Made by a program: the position numbers and the translations under genes. A stretch of 13,016 nucleotides of DNA. Origin: Thiobacillaceae bacterium (GTDB lineage Bacteria; Pseudomonadota; Gammaproteobacteria; Burkholderiales; Thiobacillaceae). Positions within the stretch are counted from its first letter, which is position 1. Each line of letters begins with the position of its first letter. The stretch is taken from NCBI GenBank assembly GCA_012274165.1, contig JAAPAA010000068.1, positions 1 through 13,016 of the forward strand, written 5' to 3'. Of the stretch, positions 1-9,328 are shown piece after piece. The notes beneath the pieces were generated by a model that was not told the DNA's origin, made no database searches, and worked only from the letters and a program-made list of their open reading frames with translations.

Positions 1-1459
1 GCCATCCAGCAATTGGGCAGCCAGCCCGAAGCGGCCAGCCTGCTCAAGGCCATGGCCGACGATGAGCTGCTGGTCAGCGGCAAGACGGTTTTTCTGCTGG
101 ACGGCGAGCAGGCGCTGGATGCGGCCACCGGCCAGGCAATCAAGCACGTGCCGAATACCTACGAATCGATCAGCGTCAACAGCCGGGTGCGTTCGTATTT
201 AACGGGCGCGCTTGCCGCATTCAATCTGCTGGATGCGGATCGTGCGGTGCGGCTGGAGGCCACGCAAGCTCTGCAAGGAAACGTGGGCGCTGGACAGCTT
301 GGCCTGCTGGCGCAGGCGCTGGCAAAGGAGACCGATCCGGAAATCAAGGCACTGCTGGTGCAGTTGCACGCCCAGGCGAGTCTCGCCAGCCCTTCTGCTG
401 CCACCCGTCTGGCAGCGGTGGACGCCATGGCCGCGAACGTCAGCCCGGAAACGCGCAGCCTGTTGCTGCCCTTGCTGGACGTCAGTCGTGAACCGGATGC
501 GGCGGTGCGCGCAGCCGCAGCCAGGGCGATCAAGGCCATCGAAGCGCGGCTCGCCATCGGCGAGATTCTGGGCCAGGTATTCACCGGTCTGTCGCTTGGC
601 AGCATCCTGCTGCTGGCTGCGCTGGGGCTGGCGATCACTTACGGCGTCATGGGCGTGATCAATATGGCGCATGGCGAATTGCTGATGGTGGGTGCCTACG
701 CCACCTACGGGGTGCAGACCGTGTTCCGCGCCTACCTGCCGCAGTATCTCGACTGGTATGTGTTGGCAGCGGTTCCGGTGGCGTTTGCCGCGGCCGCCCT
801 GGTGGGCATGCTGCTGGAGCGCACGGTGATCAGCCGCCTGTACGGGCGGCCGCTGGAAACGCTGCTCGCCACATGGGGCCTGTCGCTGATCCTGATCCAG
901 GCGGCGCGGGTGCTGTTCGGCGCGCAGAACGTGGAAGTCGCCAATCCGGTCTGGATGTCGGGCGGTATCGAAATCATGGCTGGCATGGTGTTGCCGTGGA
1001 ACCGCATTGTCATCATCGGCTTTGCGCTGTTTGTGCTGGCACTGATGTGGGCGCTGATGCAGAAAACCCGGCTTGGACTGTTCGTTCGTGCGGTGACGCA
1101 GAACCGCGCCATGGCGGGTTGCGTCGGGGTGCCGACCAAACGCATCGATACGCTGGCGTTCGGCCTCGGTGCGGGCATCGCCGGGATGGGCGGCGTCGCA
1201 CTGTCGCAGATCGCCAACGTCGGCCCCGACATGGGTCAGGGCTACATCGTGGATTCGTTCCTGGTGGTGGTGCTGGGCGGGGTCGGCCAGCTGGCCGGCG
1301 CAGCATGGGCGGCGCTGGGGCTGGGAGTGGTGACCAAATTCCTGGAAGGCTGGTCGGGCGCAGTGCTGGCAAATCATGGTGCTGATCTTCGTCATCGTCT
1401 TCATCCAGAAACGGCCACAAGGTTTGTTCGCGCTCAAAGGGCGCTTTGTCGAGAACTGA
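1..1459 (+). CDS. urtB: Urea ABC transporter permease UrtB (5' partial, apparent frameshift near 1370)
   Basis: UrtB is one of two inner-membrane permease subunits of the urea importer UrtABCDE. The frame is open from base 1, so the true start lies upstream. The first ~180 visible residues are Ala/Leu-rich and helical (HEAT-like), the periplasmic-type extension typical of proteobacterial UrtB. The LivH-type membrane domain follows from about base 560, with the hallmark GLAITYGVMGVINMAHGE near 625-680. The reading frame is intact to about 1371, then runs into residues unlike the family and would stop only at 1548, inside urtC. The expected last membrane helix and tail (IMVLIFVIVFIQKRPQGLF, then ALKGRFVEN and a stop at 1457-1459) are present in the +1 frame from about 1370. 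I therefore give the ancestral end as 1459. Either the gene is broken at its C-terminus or the read has an indel. Family identity is secure. Confidence 0.9.
1366..1378 (+). other. Apparent frameshift site in urtB
   Basis: Bases 1366-1378 read CTGGCAAATCATG. Upstream, frame 1 gives the UrtB sequence ending GAVLA; downstream, frame 2 gives IMVLIFVIV, the normal final helix. Two single events would explain this. Loss of two bases from an ancestral GCAAARATCATG would leave the family-like AVLAKIMVL. Gain of one A in the AAA run would leave AVLAIMVL. A sequencing or assembly error at the short A run is as likely as a true mutation. Confidence 0.75.
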
Positions 1460-1460
1460 T

Positions 1461-2563
1461 ATGCGCACCCCTTTCATCCTGCGTTTCCTGTCCGCCATGC
1501 CGCGTGCCGGCTGGATCGCCATGGCGGTGTTCGCCGCCGTCACGCTGATGCTGATGCCGGTCCTGCATCTGTGGGTGCCGGCGGGCAGCCCGTTCCATGT
1601 GTCGACCTATGTCATCACCTTGTCTGGCAAAATTCTCTGCTATGCCATCGTCGCCGTGGCGATGGATCTGATCTGGGGCTACGCAGGCATCCTGTCGCTG
1701 GGGCATGGCGTGTTTTTTGCGCTCGGCGGCTATGCCTTTGGCATGTACCTGATGCGGCAGATCGGCACCGATGGCTCCTACCATTCGAACCTGCCCGACT
1801 TCATGGTGTTCCTAGACTGGAAGGAACTGCCCTGGTACTGGGCGGGATCGGATTCCTTCTTCTTTACGCTGCTGCTGGTGCTCGCCGTGCCCGCGCTGGT
1901 GGCATACGTGTTCGGCTACTTTGCGTTCCGTTCGCGCATCAAGGGCGTGTACTTTTCCATCATCACGCAGGCGCTGACCTTTGCCGCGATGCTGCTGTTC
2001 TTCCGCAATGAAACCGGTTTCGGCGGCAACAACGGCTTCACCGACTTCAAGCGCATCCTGGGTTCCGATATCACTTCGCCCGAGATGCGCGTCATCCTGT
2101 TCAGTCTGTCGGCGCTGGTGCTGATGCTCACGCTGTTGTTGAGCCGCTATCTGGTGATCTCGAAATTCGGCCGGGTGCTGGCGGCGATCCGCGATTCCGA
2201 ATCGCGGGTGATGTTCATGGGCTACAACCCGCTGCAATACAAGCTGCTGATCTGGGCGCTGTCGGCCATGCTGTGCGGCATTGCCGGTGCGCTGTATGTG
2301 CCGCAGGTCGGCATCATCAACCCCTCCGAAATGTCGCCCGCCAACTCGATCGAGATCGCCATCTGGGTCGCGGTGGGCGGACGCGGCACGCTGATCGGAC
2401 CGATCATCGGCGCCGCGCTGGTCAACCTGTCGAAGAGCTATTTCACGGTGGCATTTCCCGAATACTGGCTGTTCTTTTTGGGTGCGCTGTTCGTCGGCGT
2501 AACGCTGTGGCTGCCGGAGGGCGTGGTGGGCTTATGGAAACGAATCAAGGCGCGGAGTGCGGC

Positions 2564-2567
<4 letters not shown>
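1461..2567 (+). CDS. urtC: Urea ABC transporter permease UrtC
   Basis: The second membrane subunit (LivM type) of the urea importer pairs with UrtB to form the channel. The product is 368 residues, a normal family length. Hydrophobic segments run through the whole chain. The LivM hallmark MDLIWGYAGILSLGHGVFF is at about residues 68-86, and a conserved cytoplasmic loop plus GYNPLQYKLL lies near residues 254-263, where these permeases contact the ATPases. The ATG at 1461 is chosen because it directly follows the ancestral urtB stop (1457-1459). A TTG 15 bases upstream is in frame but lies inside urtB. The stop overlaps the urtD start (ATGA), suggesting coupled translation. If the urtB frameshift is real, ribosomes from urtB would terminate at 1548, inside this gene, which could disturb coupling. 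Confidence 0.95.
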
Positions 2568-3385
<818 letters not shown>

Positions 3386-3388
3386 AGT

Positions 3389-4081
3389 ATGTTGCGCGTA
3401 GACACACTCAACCAGTATTACGGCGGTAGCCACATCCTGCGGGACATTGGTTTCGAGGCGAAGCAAGGCCAGGTCACCACCTTGCTCGGCCGCAATGGCG
3501 TGGGCAAGACCACGCTGCTCAAATGCCTGATGGGGCTGGTGCCCGCCAAGGCCGGCAGCATCCATTTCGACGGCCGCGACATCACCACAGCGCCGTCGTA
3601 TGCACGGGTCAAGGCAGGCATCGGCTATGTGCCGCAAGGGCGCGAGATTTTTCCGCGTCTGACGGTAGAGGAAAACCTGCGCATGGGGCTGGCCACGAAG
3701 CCTGCAGGCACGCCGATTCCGCCGCGCATTTTCGAAATGTTTCCGGTGCTCGCACAGATGATGAAGCGGCGCGGCGGCGACCTGTCCGGCGGCCAGCAGC
3801 AGCAGCTGGCGATTGGCCGCGCGCTGGCGTTCGGCCCCAAGCTGCTGATCCTAGACGAGCCGACCGAAGGCATCCAGCCGTCCATCATCAAGGACATCGA
3901 ACGCGCCATCCGTACCCTGGCCGAGGAGGGCAACATGGCCATTCTGCTGGTCGAGCAGTACTACGATTTCGCGCGATCGCTGGCCGACCAGTATTTGCTG
4001 ATGGAACGCGGCGTGATCATCAAGCGCGGGGCCGGTGCAGACATGGACAAGGATGGAGTGCGCGAATTGCTGTCGGTATGA
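3389..4081 (+). CDS. urtE: Urea ABC transporter ATP-binding protein UrtE
   Basis: This is the LivF-type ATPase subunit of the urea importer (230 residues), the partner of UrtD. Walker A GRNGVGKTT is at residues 34-42, the signature LSGGQQQ at 132-138, and Walker B LLILDEPTEG with D156-E157. The usual switch histidine is replaced by Gln in LLVEQYYDF, as is normal in the LivF/UrtE branch. The N-terminal NQYYGGSHILRD is typical of UrtE. The gene starts three bases after the urtD stop and ends seven bases before ureD, so transport and urease genes form one continuous block. Confidence 0.96.
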   Translation: MLRVDTLNQYYGGSHILRDIGFEAKQGQVTTLLGRNGVGKTTLLKCLMGLVPAKAGSIHFDGRDITTAPSYARVKAGIGYVPQGREIFPRLTVEENLRMGLATKPAGTPIPPRIFEMFPVLAQMMKRRGGDLSGGQQQQLAIGRALAFGPKLLILDEPTEGIQPSIIKDIERAIRTLAEEGNMAILLVEQYYDFARSLADQYLLMERGVIIKRGAGADMDKDGVRELLSV

Positions 4082-4088
4082 TGCGACG

Positions 4089-4934
4089 ATGGATCTTGCC
4101 GCCCCTATTGCATCTACCTGGAACGCCCGTCTGGCGCTGGGCTTCCAGCGCCGCGAAGCGGCCACGATACTGGTGCGGCGCGAGCACACCGGCCCGCTGC
4201 GGGTGCAAAAGCCGCTCTACCCCGAGGGTGAAGATGTTTGCCATGTCATCGTCCTGCATCCGCCCTCCGGCATTGCCGGTGGCGACGAACTGGAGATCGG
4301 CGTGACCGTGGGCGCGGGCGCGCATGCCCTGCTGACCACGCCGGGGGCGGGCAAGTGGTATCGCAGCGCCGGGGCATGGGCAAAGCAGCACCTGGATTTT
4401 TCGGTGGCAGAAAACGGCGCGCTGGAATGGATGCCGCAGGAAACCATCGTGTTCGACGCGGCACGTGCAGCGATGCAAAGCCGCATCGAACTGGACGCAA
4501 CCGCGTGCTTCATCGGCATGGAAGTCCTCTGCCTGGGGCGGCGCGCGTCGGGCGAAGGCTTCGACCACGGCGCACTGCATCTGGATACCCGGGTGCAGCG
4601 TGCCGGGAAGCCGATCTGGCTCGAACGCGGGCGACTGGACGGCGGTTCCGGGCTACTGAATTCCGCTGCCGGGCTGGCGGGCTTCAGCGTCAGCGGGACG
4701 TTTCTCGCCGTGGCTCCGCATATCGAGCCGGGACTGCTGGCCGCCTGCCGCGAGGTTCCGCTGCAGGAAAACGGCGCACAGCATGGCATTACATTGCTGC
4801 CCGGCCTGCTGGTGGCGCGCTATCTGGGCCATTCGTCGGAAGCCGCGCGCCACTGGTTTTTCGCGCTCTGGCAGACGCTGCGCCCCGCATTGATCGGGCG
4901 CGACGCGCAGATGCCGCGCATCTGGAACACTTGA
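4089..4934 (+). CDS. ureD: Urease accessory protein UreD (UreH family)
   Basis: UreD binds apo-urease and, with UreF and UreG, forms the complex that delivers nickel to the active site. The product is 281 residues, within the family range. Conserved blocks in order are GPLRVQKPLYPEG near residue 37, HPPSGIAGGDELEIGV near 58, TTPGAGKWYRS near 84, WMPQETIVFDAAR near 116, and the C-terminal PRIWNT that ends many UreD proteins. The ATG at 4089 is preferred because the family homology begins within about 12 residues. No clear ribosome binding site precedes it, so coupling to urtE, which ends eight bases earlier, is plausible. An in-frame ATG at 4053, inside urtE, would add 12 residues and cannot be excluded. 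Confidence 0.94.
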   Translation: MDLAAPIASTWNARLALGFQRREAATILVRREHTGPLRVQKPLYPEGEDVCHVIVLHPPSGIAGGDELEIGVTVGAGAHALLTTPGAGKWYRSAGAWAKQHLDFSVAENGALEWMPQETIVFDAARAAMQSRIELDATACFIGMEVLCLGRRASGEGFDHGALHLDTRVQRAGKPIWLERGRLDGGSGLLNSAAGLAGFSVSGTFLAVAPHIEPGLLAACREVPLQENGAQHGITLLPGLLVARYLGHSSEAARHWFFALWQTLRPALIGRDAQMPRIWNT

Positions 4935-4944
4935 GAGAAACACG

Positions 4945-5247
4945 ATGGAACTGACCCCACGCGAGAAAGACAAGCTGCTGATTTTCACCGCGGGCCTGCT
5001 GGCCGAGCGACGCCGTGCACGCGGCCTCATCCTCAACTACCCGGAGGCGGTGGCCTTCATCACCGCTGGCATTCTGGAAGGCGCGCGCGACGGTCGCAGC
5101 GTGGCCGACCTGATGAGCTACGGCACCACGCTGCTGTCCCGTGCCGACGTGATGGAAGGCGTGCCGGAAATGATTCCGGAGATCCAGGTGGAGGCCACCT
5201 TTCCCGACGGCACCAAGCTCGTCACCGTGCACCATCCCATTGTTTAG
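4945..5247 (+). CDS. ureA: Urease gamma subunit UreA
   Basis: This is the smallest structural subunit of the nickel urease (UreABC)3, which hydrolyses urea to ammonia and carbamate in the cytoplasm. It is 100 residues, the exact usual length. Typical sequence runs throughout: MELTPREKDKLLIF at the start, then LNYPEAVAFIT, GARDGRSVADLM, and the C-terminal PDGTKLVTVHHPI. The separate ureA and ureB genes show the three-subunit bacterial form rather than the fused Helicobacter form. The start lies ten bases after the ureD stop. Confidence 0.97.
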   Translation: MELTPREKDKLLIFTAGLLAERRRARGLILNYPEAVAFITAGILEGARDGRSVADLMSYGTTLLSRADVMEGVPEMIPEIQVEATFPDGTKLVTVHHPIV

Positions 5248-5250
5248 GAG
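5246..5250 (+). promoter_or_regulatory. Ribosome binding site of ureB overlapping the ureA stop
   Basis: AGGAG at 5246-5250 shares bases with the TAG stop of ureA (5245-5247) and sits five bases before the ureB ATG. Termination on ureA and initiation on ureB are thus physically linked, which would help keep the two subunits in equal amounts. Confidence 0.7.
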
Positions 5251-5255
5251 ATCCC

Positions 5256-5561
5256 ATGATTCCAGGCGAACTAAGAATCGAACCCGGTGAGATCGAACTG
5301 AACGTCGGTCGCGACACGCGGGCGCTGGAAGTGGCCAACACGGGTGACCGCCCGATCCAGGTCGGCTCCCACTATCACTTTTATGAAACCAATACTGCGC
5401 TTGCGTTCGACCGCGAGCAGGCGCGCGGTATGCGCCTGAACATCGCGGCGGGCACGGCGGTGCGTTTTGAACCGGGGCAGATCCGCACTGTGGAACTCGT
5501 CGCCTATGCGGGCGAGCGCAAGGTTTACGGTTTTCAGGGCAGGATCATGGGTTCTCTTTAA
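5256..5561 (+). CDS. ureB: Urease beta subunit UreB
   Basis: This is the middle structural subunit of urease, 101 residues (family about 100-110). The characteristic MIPGE start, VANTGDRPIQVGSHYHFYE (about residues 28-46), and AGTAVRFEPGQ followed by GERKVYGFQG near the C-terminus are all present. It follows ureA by eight bases with a good ribosome binding site. Unlike the commonest operon order, ureC does not follow at once: a small membrane-protein gene is set between ureB and ureC. Confidence 0.97.
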   Translation: MIPGELRIEPGEIELNVGRDTRALEVANTGDRPIQVGSHYHFYETNTALAFDREQARGMRLNIAAGTAVRFEPGQIRTVELVAYAGERKVYGFQGRIMGSL

Positions 5562-5578
5562 TCACTGGAAAGATCGAT

Positions 5579-5797
5579 ATGAATCGCACATCCTTCGCAA
5601 TACTCCCCCTGTTGTTTTCTCCCTTGGCCCACGCCCATCCGGGCGCGCATCACGGCAATTTGCTGGATGGCATCGTGCACCTGCTGACCGAGCCGGATCA
5701 TCTGGCCATGGCCGCGGTCGCAGTGCTGGCCGGCATCGCAGGCGCGCGGTTCTTCCGCCGCCGCAGTGAGGCCCGTTCGCAGGACACCCGCCGCTAA
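5579..5797 (+). CDS. HupE/UreJ-like mini membrane protein (72 residues) between ureB and ureC
   Basis: A GGAAAG at 5567-5572 and an ATG six bases later support the start. The ends fall 17 bases after ureB and 21 before ureC, so it is an operon member. The N-terminus looks like a cleavable signal peptide (hydrophobic to residue 17, possible cut at LAHA|HPG). A His-rich stretch follows (H20, H24, H25), then H34-x5-D40-H41 in HLLTEPDHLAM, then one hydrophobic helix (about 42-56) and an Arg-rich tail. The HX5DH motif after a processed N-terminus beginning HPG is the hallmark of HupE/UreJ nickel permeases. Those proteins are about 190-210 residues with several membrane helices, so this one keeps only the first module and lacks the second conserved motif (FHG...HG). 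By inference it binds Ni2+ in the periplasm or assists nickel supply to urease. It could also be a degenerated UreJ. Coding status is fairly sure; function is not known. Confidence 0.75.
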   Translation: MNRTSFAILPLLFSPLAHAHPGAHHGNLLDGIVHLLTEPDHLAMAAVAVLAGIAGARFFRRRSEARSQDTRR

Positions 5798-5818
5798 CCC
5801 GGCCAAGAGGAGATCGTC

Positions 5819-7525
5819 ATGGCAGTCCGTATCACACGCCAGGCCTACGCCGAGATGTTCGGCCCCACCGTCGGCGACCGCGTGCGTCTGGCCGATACCG
5901 AACTGTGGATCGAGGTGGAGCAGGACCACACGATCTACGGTGAGGAGGTGAAATTCGGTGGCGGCAAGGTGATTCGCGACGGCATGGGGCAGAGCCAGCG
6001 CGTGTCGGCCGAGGTGGCCGATACGGTGATCACCAACGCGCTCATCGTCGATGCCATCGCCGGCATTATCAAGGCCGACATCGGCCTCAAGGGCGGATAC
6101 CTTTCCGCCGTCGGCAAGGCCGGCAACCCCGACGTACAGCCGGGCGTCTCCATCGCAATTGGCGCGGGCACCGAGATCATCGCTGGCGAAGGCATGATCG
6201 TCACCGCAGGCGGCATCGACAGCCACATTCACTTCATCTGCCCGCAGCAGATAGAAGAGGCGCTGATGAGCGGCGTCACCACCATGCTCGGCGGCGGCAC
6301 CGGGCCGGCCACCGGCACCTTCGCCACCACCTGCACGCCGGGGCCGTGGCACATCCACCGCATGCTGCAGGCGGCGGACGCGTTCCCGATGAACCTCGGC
6401 TTTCTCGGCAAGGGTAATGTCAGCCAGCCGGAGCCCTTGCGCGAACAGGTGCGGGCCGGCGCTATGGGCTTGAAGCTGCACGAGGACTGGGGCACCACCC
6501 CGGCGGCGATCGACAACTGCCTTGCGGTGGCCGACGAAATGGACGTGCAGGTGGCGATCCACAGCGACACGCTCAACGAATCCGGCTTTGTGGAAACCAC
6601 GCTGGCTGCATTCAAGGGACGCACCATCCACACCTTCCACACCGAAGGTGCGGGCGGCGGCCACGCTCCCGACATCATCCGCGCAGCATCAATGCCCAAC
6701 GTGCTACCGAGTTCCACCAACCCGACCATGCCGTACACGGTGAACACCATCGACGAGCATCTCGACATGCTCATGGTCTGCCATCACCTCGATGCCGCCA
6801 TTGCCGAAGACATCGCCTTCGCCGAGTCGCGCATCCGTCGCGAGACCATTGCCGCCGAGGACATCCTGCACGACCTCGGTGCGTTCTCGATGATGTCCTC
6901 GGATTCGCAGGCGATGGGACGGGTGGGCGAGGTCATCATTCGCACCTGGCAGGCCGCGCACAAGATGAAGCTGCAGCGCGGTAGCCTCAAGGAGGACGCA
7001 GCAGGCAACGACAATTTCCGCGTCAAGCGCTACATCGCCAAATACACCATCAACCCGGCCATCACCCACGGCGTCAGCCATGTGGTGGGATCGATCGAAG
7101 TCGGCAAGCTGGCCGATCTGGTGCTGTGGAAACCGGCTTTCTTTGGCGTGAAACCGAGCCTGATCGTGAAGGGCGGCATGATTGCGGCGGCCGCCATGGG
7201 CGATCCCAATGCCTCGATTCCCACCCCGCAGCCGGTGCACTACCGGCCCATGTTCGGCAGCTTCGCGGGCGGCCTCAAAACCTCCGTCACCTTCGTCTCC
7301 CAGGCTGCGCTCGACAACCCCGAGGTGGCTGCGCTCAATCTTGCCAAGCCGCTGATCGCGGTCAAAAACACGCGCAAGTTGAGCAAACAGGACATGGTGC
7401 ACAACAGCGCCACACCGGTGATTGATGTCGATCCGGAAACCTACGAAGTCCGTGCCGACGGCGAACTGCTCGTATGCGAACCGGCCAGCGTGCTGCCGAT
7501 GGCACAACGTTATTTTTTATTCTGA
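5819..7525 (+). CDS. ureC: Urease alpha subunit UreC (catalytic)
   Basis: UreC carries the dinuclear nickel centre that hydrolyses urea. At 568 residues it is one longer than the Klebsiella enzyme, and its active-site residues fall two positions later. The nickel ligands H136 and H138 are in DSHIHF, the bridging carbamylated lysine K219 and H221 in GLKLHEDWG, H248 in AIHSD, H274 in HTFHTEG and D362 in SSDSQAMGR. The mobile-flap residues C321-H322-H323 are in VCHHLD, with H322 the catalytic histidine. The whole active set is therefore intact. A strong AGAGGAG (5806-5812) lies six bases before the ATG. The C-terminus is the usual QRYFLF. The last base of its TGA is the first base of the ureE ATG. 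Confidence 0.98.
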   Translation: MAVRITRQAYAEMFGPTVGDRVRLADTELWIEVEQDHTIYGEEVKFGGGKVIRDGMGQSQRVSAEVADTVITNALIVDAIAGIIKADIGLKGGYLSAVGKAGNPDVQPGVSIAIGAGTEIIAGEGMIVTAGGIDSHIHFICPQQIEEALMSGVTTMLGGGTGPATGTFATTCTPGPWHIHRMLQAADAFPMNLGFLGKGNVSQPEPLREQVRAGAMGLKLHEDWGTTPAAIDNCLAVADEMDVQVAIHSDTLNESGFVETTLAAFKGRTIHTFHTEGAGGGHAPDIIRAASMPNVLPSSTNPTMPYTVNTIDEHLDMLMVCHHLDAAIAEDIAFAESRIRRETIAAEDILHDLGAFSMMSSDSQAMGRVGEVIIRTWQAAHKMKLQRGSLKEDAAGNDNFRVKRYIAKYTINPAITHGVSHVVGSIEVGKLADLVLWKPAFFGVKPSLIVKGGMIAAAAMGDPNASIPTPQPVHYRPMFGSFAGGLKTSVTFVSQAALDNPEVAALNLAKPLIAVKNTRKLSKQDMVHNSATPVIDVDPETYEVRADGELLVCEPASVLPMAQRYFLF

Positions 7526-8037
7526 TGATTCTGATTGAGCAACACACCCCCCCGAACACGCCGGCCACCGAGCAGTTGGTTTTGCCTTTTGAGCTGCGTT
7601 GCAAGTGCCGGCTGCGCACCCGGCTCGCAAGCGGCGAGGAGGCGGGCTTGTTTCTGGAACGCGGCTCGGTGCTGCGTGCGGGTGACCGTTTGCTGGCCAA
7701 CGATGGCCGTGTGGTCGAAATCCTGGCCGCGCCCGAGTCGGTGATGGACGTGCGCAGCAGCGACGCGCACCAGCTGGCGCGTGCCGCCTATCACTTGGGC
7801 AACCGGCATGTGGCGGTGGAACTGCAGCCCGGCCTGGTGCGCTTTGCTCACGATCACGTACTCGGCGAAATGGTGCGCGGACTTGGGCTGGAGGTGGTGG
7901 AGACCGAAGCGCCATTCGAGCCTGAGAGCGGCGCCTACGGTGGACATGGTGGCCATGCCCATCCCCACGGCCACAGTGCCGACGGCGAAGGCCGCGGCCC
8001 GCGTATCCACGACATGATGTTGCTCGGCCGCAGATGA
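7525..8037 (+). CDS. ureE: Urease accessory protein UreE (nickel metallochaperone)
   Basis: UreE is a dimeric nickel carrier that hands Ni2+ to the UreDFG-urease complex. The product is 170 residues. The N-terminal beta domain (about 1-75) is followed by the metal-binding domain with GNRHVAVE (H95) and HDHVLGEMV (H109-D110-H111), equivalent by spacing to H96 and H110-D111-H112 of the Klebsiella protein. The C-terminal tail is His-rich in GGHGGHAHPHGHSADG, giving extra nickel storage sites as in Klebsiella. The ATG at 7525 shares one base with the ureC stop. The frame is open further upstream, but that lies within ureC and is not needed for homology. The stop overlaps the ureF start (ATGA). 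Confidence 0.95.
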   Translation: MILIEQHTPPNTPATEQLVLPFELRCKCRLRTRLASGEEAGLFLERGSVLRAGDRLLANDGRVVEILAAPESVMDVRSSDAHQLARAAYHLGNRHVAVELQPGLVRFAHDHVLGEMVRGLGLEVVETEAPFEPESGAYGGHGGHAHPHGHSADGEGRGPRIHDMMLLGRR

Positions 8038-8702
8038 GCCCGGCCCTGATCCGACTGCTGCATCTGGTGAGCCCGACCCTGCCGGTCGGTGCCTACACCT
8101 ATTCGCAAGGTCTGGAATGGGCGGTGGAAACGGGCACAGTCAAAAACGAGGCCACCGCGCTGACCTGGATCATGGACTGCCTGCAATTCGGCATCGCGCG
8201 TTTCGAGGCAATCTATCTGGCGCACATGCTGGCCGCGTGGGAAAAGGGCGACATGGCGAAGCTGGCAAAACTCGATTCCGAATTCATCGCCAGCCGCGAG
8301 ACCACAGAACTGCGTGCCGAAACCCTGCAAATGGGTTATTCGCTGGCGCGCCTGCTGACCGATCTGGCGAGCTTTTCGGCCCCAACCAAAGCCGATTTCA
8401 GCCAGCCCAGTTTTCCGCTTGCCTGGAGTTGCGCTGCGGCCGCCTGGGCAATCCCCACCTCCGATGCCATCGGCGGCTATCTGTGGGCCTGGGCAGAAAA
8501 CCAGGTCATGGCCGCGGTAAAGGCCGTCCCGCTCGGACAGACGACAGGCCAGCGCATGTTGCTCGCCCTGGGGCAACGCATCCCGGCTTTCGCAGAGGAC
8601 GCTGCAGCCAGCCCACTCGACGCCACCCACAATTATTTGCCGGCCTTCGCCATCGCCAGCAGCCGTCACGAAACCCAATACACGAGACTGTTCAGATCAT
8701 GA
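8034..8702 (+). CDS. ureF: Urease accessory protein UreF
   Basis: UreF is the all-helical accessory protein that binds UreD and docks and controls the GTPase UreG during nickel insertion. At 222 residues it is a normal length. Recognisable family blocks are LLHLVSPTLPVGAYTYSQGLEWAVE at about 8-32, with the PVGAY/FSHS-type turn, ASRETTELRAET in the middle, and the C-terminal SRHETQYTRLFRS, which in this family carries conserved residues needed for complex formation. It overlaps ureE and ureG by four bases each (ATGA in both cases), so all three accessory genes should be translated in a coupled way. Confidence 0.95.
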   Translation: MSPALIRLLHLVSPTLPVGAYTYSQGLEWAVETGTVKNEATALTWIMDCLQFGIARFEAIYLAHMLAAWEKGDMAKLAKLDSEFIASRETTELRAETLQMGYSLARLLTDLASFSAPTKADFSQPSFPLAWSCAAAAWAIPTSDAIGGYLWAWAENQVMAAVKAVPLGQTTGQRMLLALGQRIPAFAEDAAASPLDATHNYLPAFAIASSRHETQYTRLFRS

Positions 8703-9328
8703 TCCATCGTTCCCAGCCCCTGCGTGTCGGCATCGGCGGCCCCGTCGGCTCCGGCAAGACCGCTCTGACGCTGGCCCTGTGTCAGGCATTACGCGAGCGA
8801 TTCAACATCGCCGTCGTCACCAACGACATCTACACCGAGGAAGACGCGCAGTTCCTAGTGCGCAACGAAGCCTTGGCGGCAGACCGCATCATCGGCGTCG
8901 AAACCGGCGGCTGCCCGCACACCGCCATCCGCGAAGATGCCAGCATCAACCTCGAGGCCGTGGACCGCCTCAACACCCGCTTTCCCGGCCTTGACGTGAT
9001 CTTCGTCGAGAGCGGCGGCGACAACCTGGCGGCCACCTTCAGCCCCGAGCTATCCGACCTCACCATCTACGTCATCGATGTCGCTGCAGGCGAAAAAATC
9101 CCGCGCAAGGGCGGCCCCGGCATCACCAAGTCCGACCTGCTGGTCATCAATAAAATCGACCTTGCACCCATGGTCGGTGCTTCGCTTGAAGTAATGGATC
9201 ACGACACCAAACGCATGCGCGGCGAACGCCCGTTCGTTTTCTCGAACCTAAAAACCGGGCAAGGTCTGGCCGAGATCATCGCTTTCATTGAGCGGCAGGG
9301 CATGCTTGATTCGGCACGCCCTGAATAA
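8699..9328 (+). CDS. ureG: Urease accessory protein UreG (SIMIBI GTPase)
   Basis: UreG is the GTPase that carries nickel and powers its insertion into urease. It is 209 residues. The P-loop GPVGSGKT is at residues 14-21, the metal-binding Cys-Pro-His motif at C72-P73-H74 in ETGGCPHTAIRED, followed by ESGGDNL and the guanine-specificity motif NKID. All residues needed for Ni2+ and GTP binding are present. The ATG at 8699 overlaps the ureF stop. It is the last gene of the urea operon; no strong stem-loop followed by a T-run lies directly after it. Confidence 0.97.
   Translation: MIHRSQPLRVGIGGPVGSGKTALTLALCQALRERFNIAVVTNDIYTEEDAQFLVRNEALAADRIIGVETGGCPHTAIREDASINLEAVDRLNTRFPGLDVIFVESGGDNLAATFSPELSDLTIYVIDVAAGEKIPRKGGPGITKSDLLVINKIDLAPMVGASLEVMDHDTKRMRGERPFVFSNLKTGQGLAEIIAFIERQGMLDSARPE

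Noticed and set aside
1366..1378. Programmed ribosomal frameshifting in urtB
   Set aside because: No slippery heptamer or downstream stimulatory structure is evident, and UrtB is not known to use frameshifting; mutation or read error is more likely.
199..1437. A long open frame of about 412 codons on the - strand
   Set aside because: It lies opposite urtB, its translation is rich in Gln, His and Arg with no recognisable domain, and it is the expected shadow of a GC-rich gene.
5558..6664. A 368-codon - strand open frame
   Set aside because: It is antisense to the mini-HupE gene and ureC; ureC is certain from its catalytic residues.
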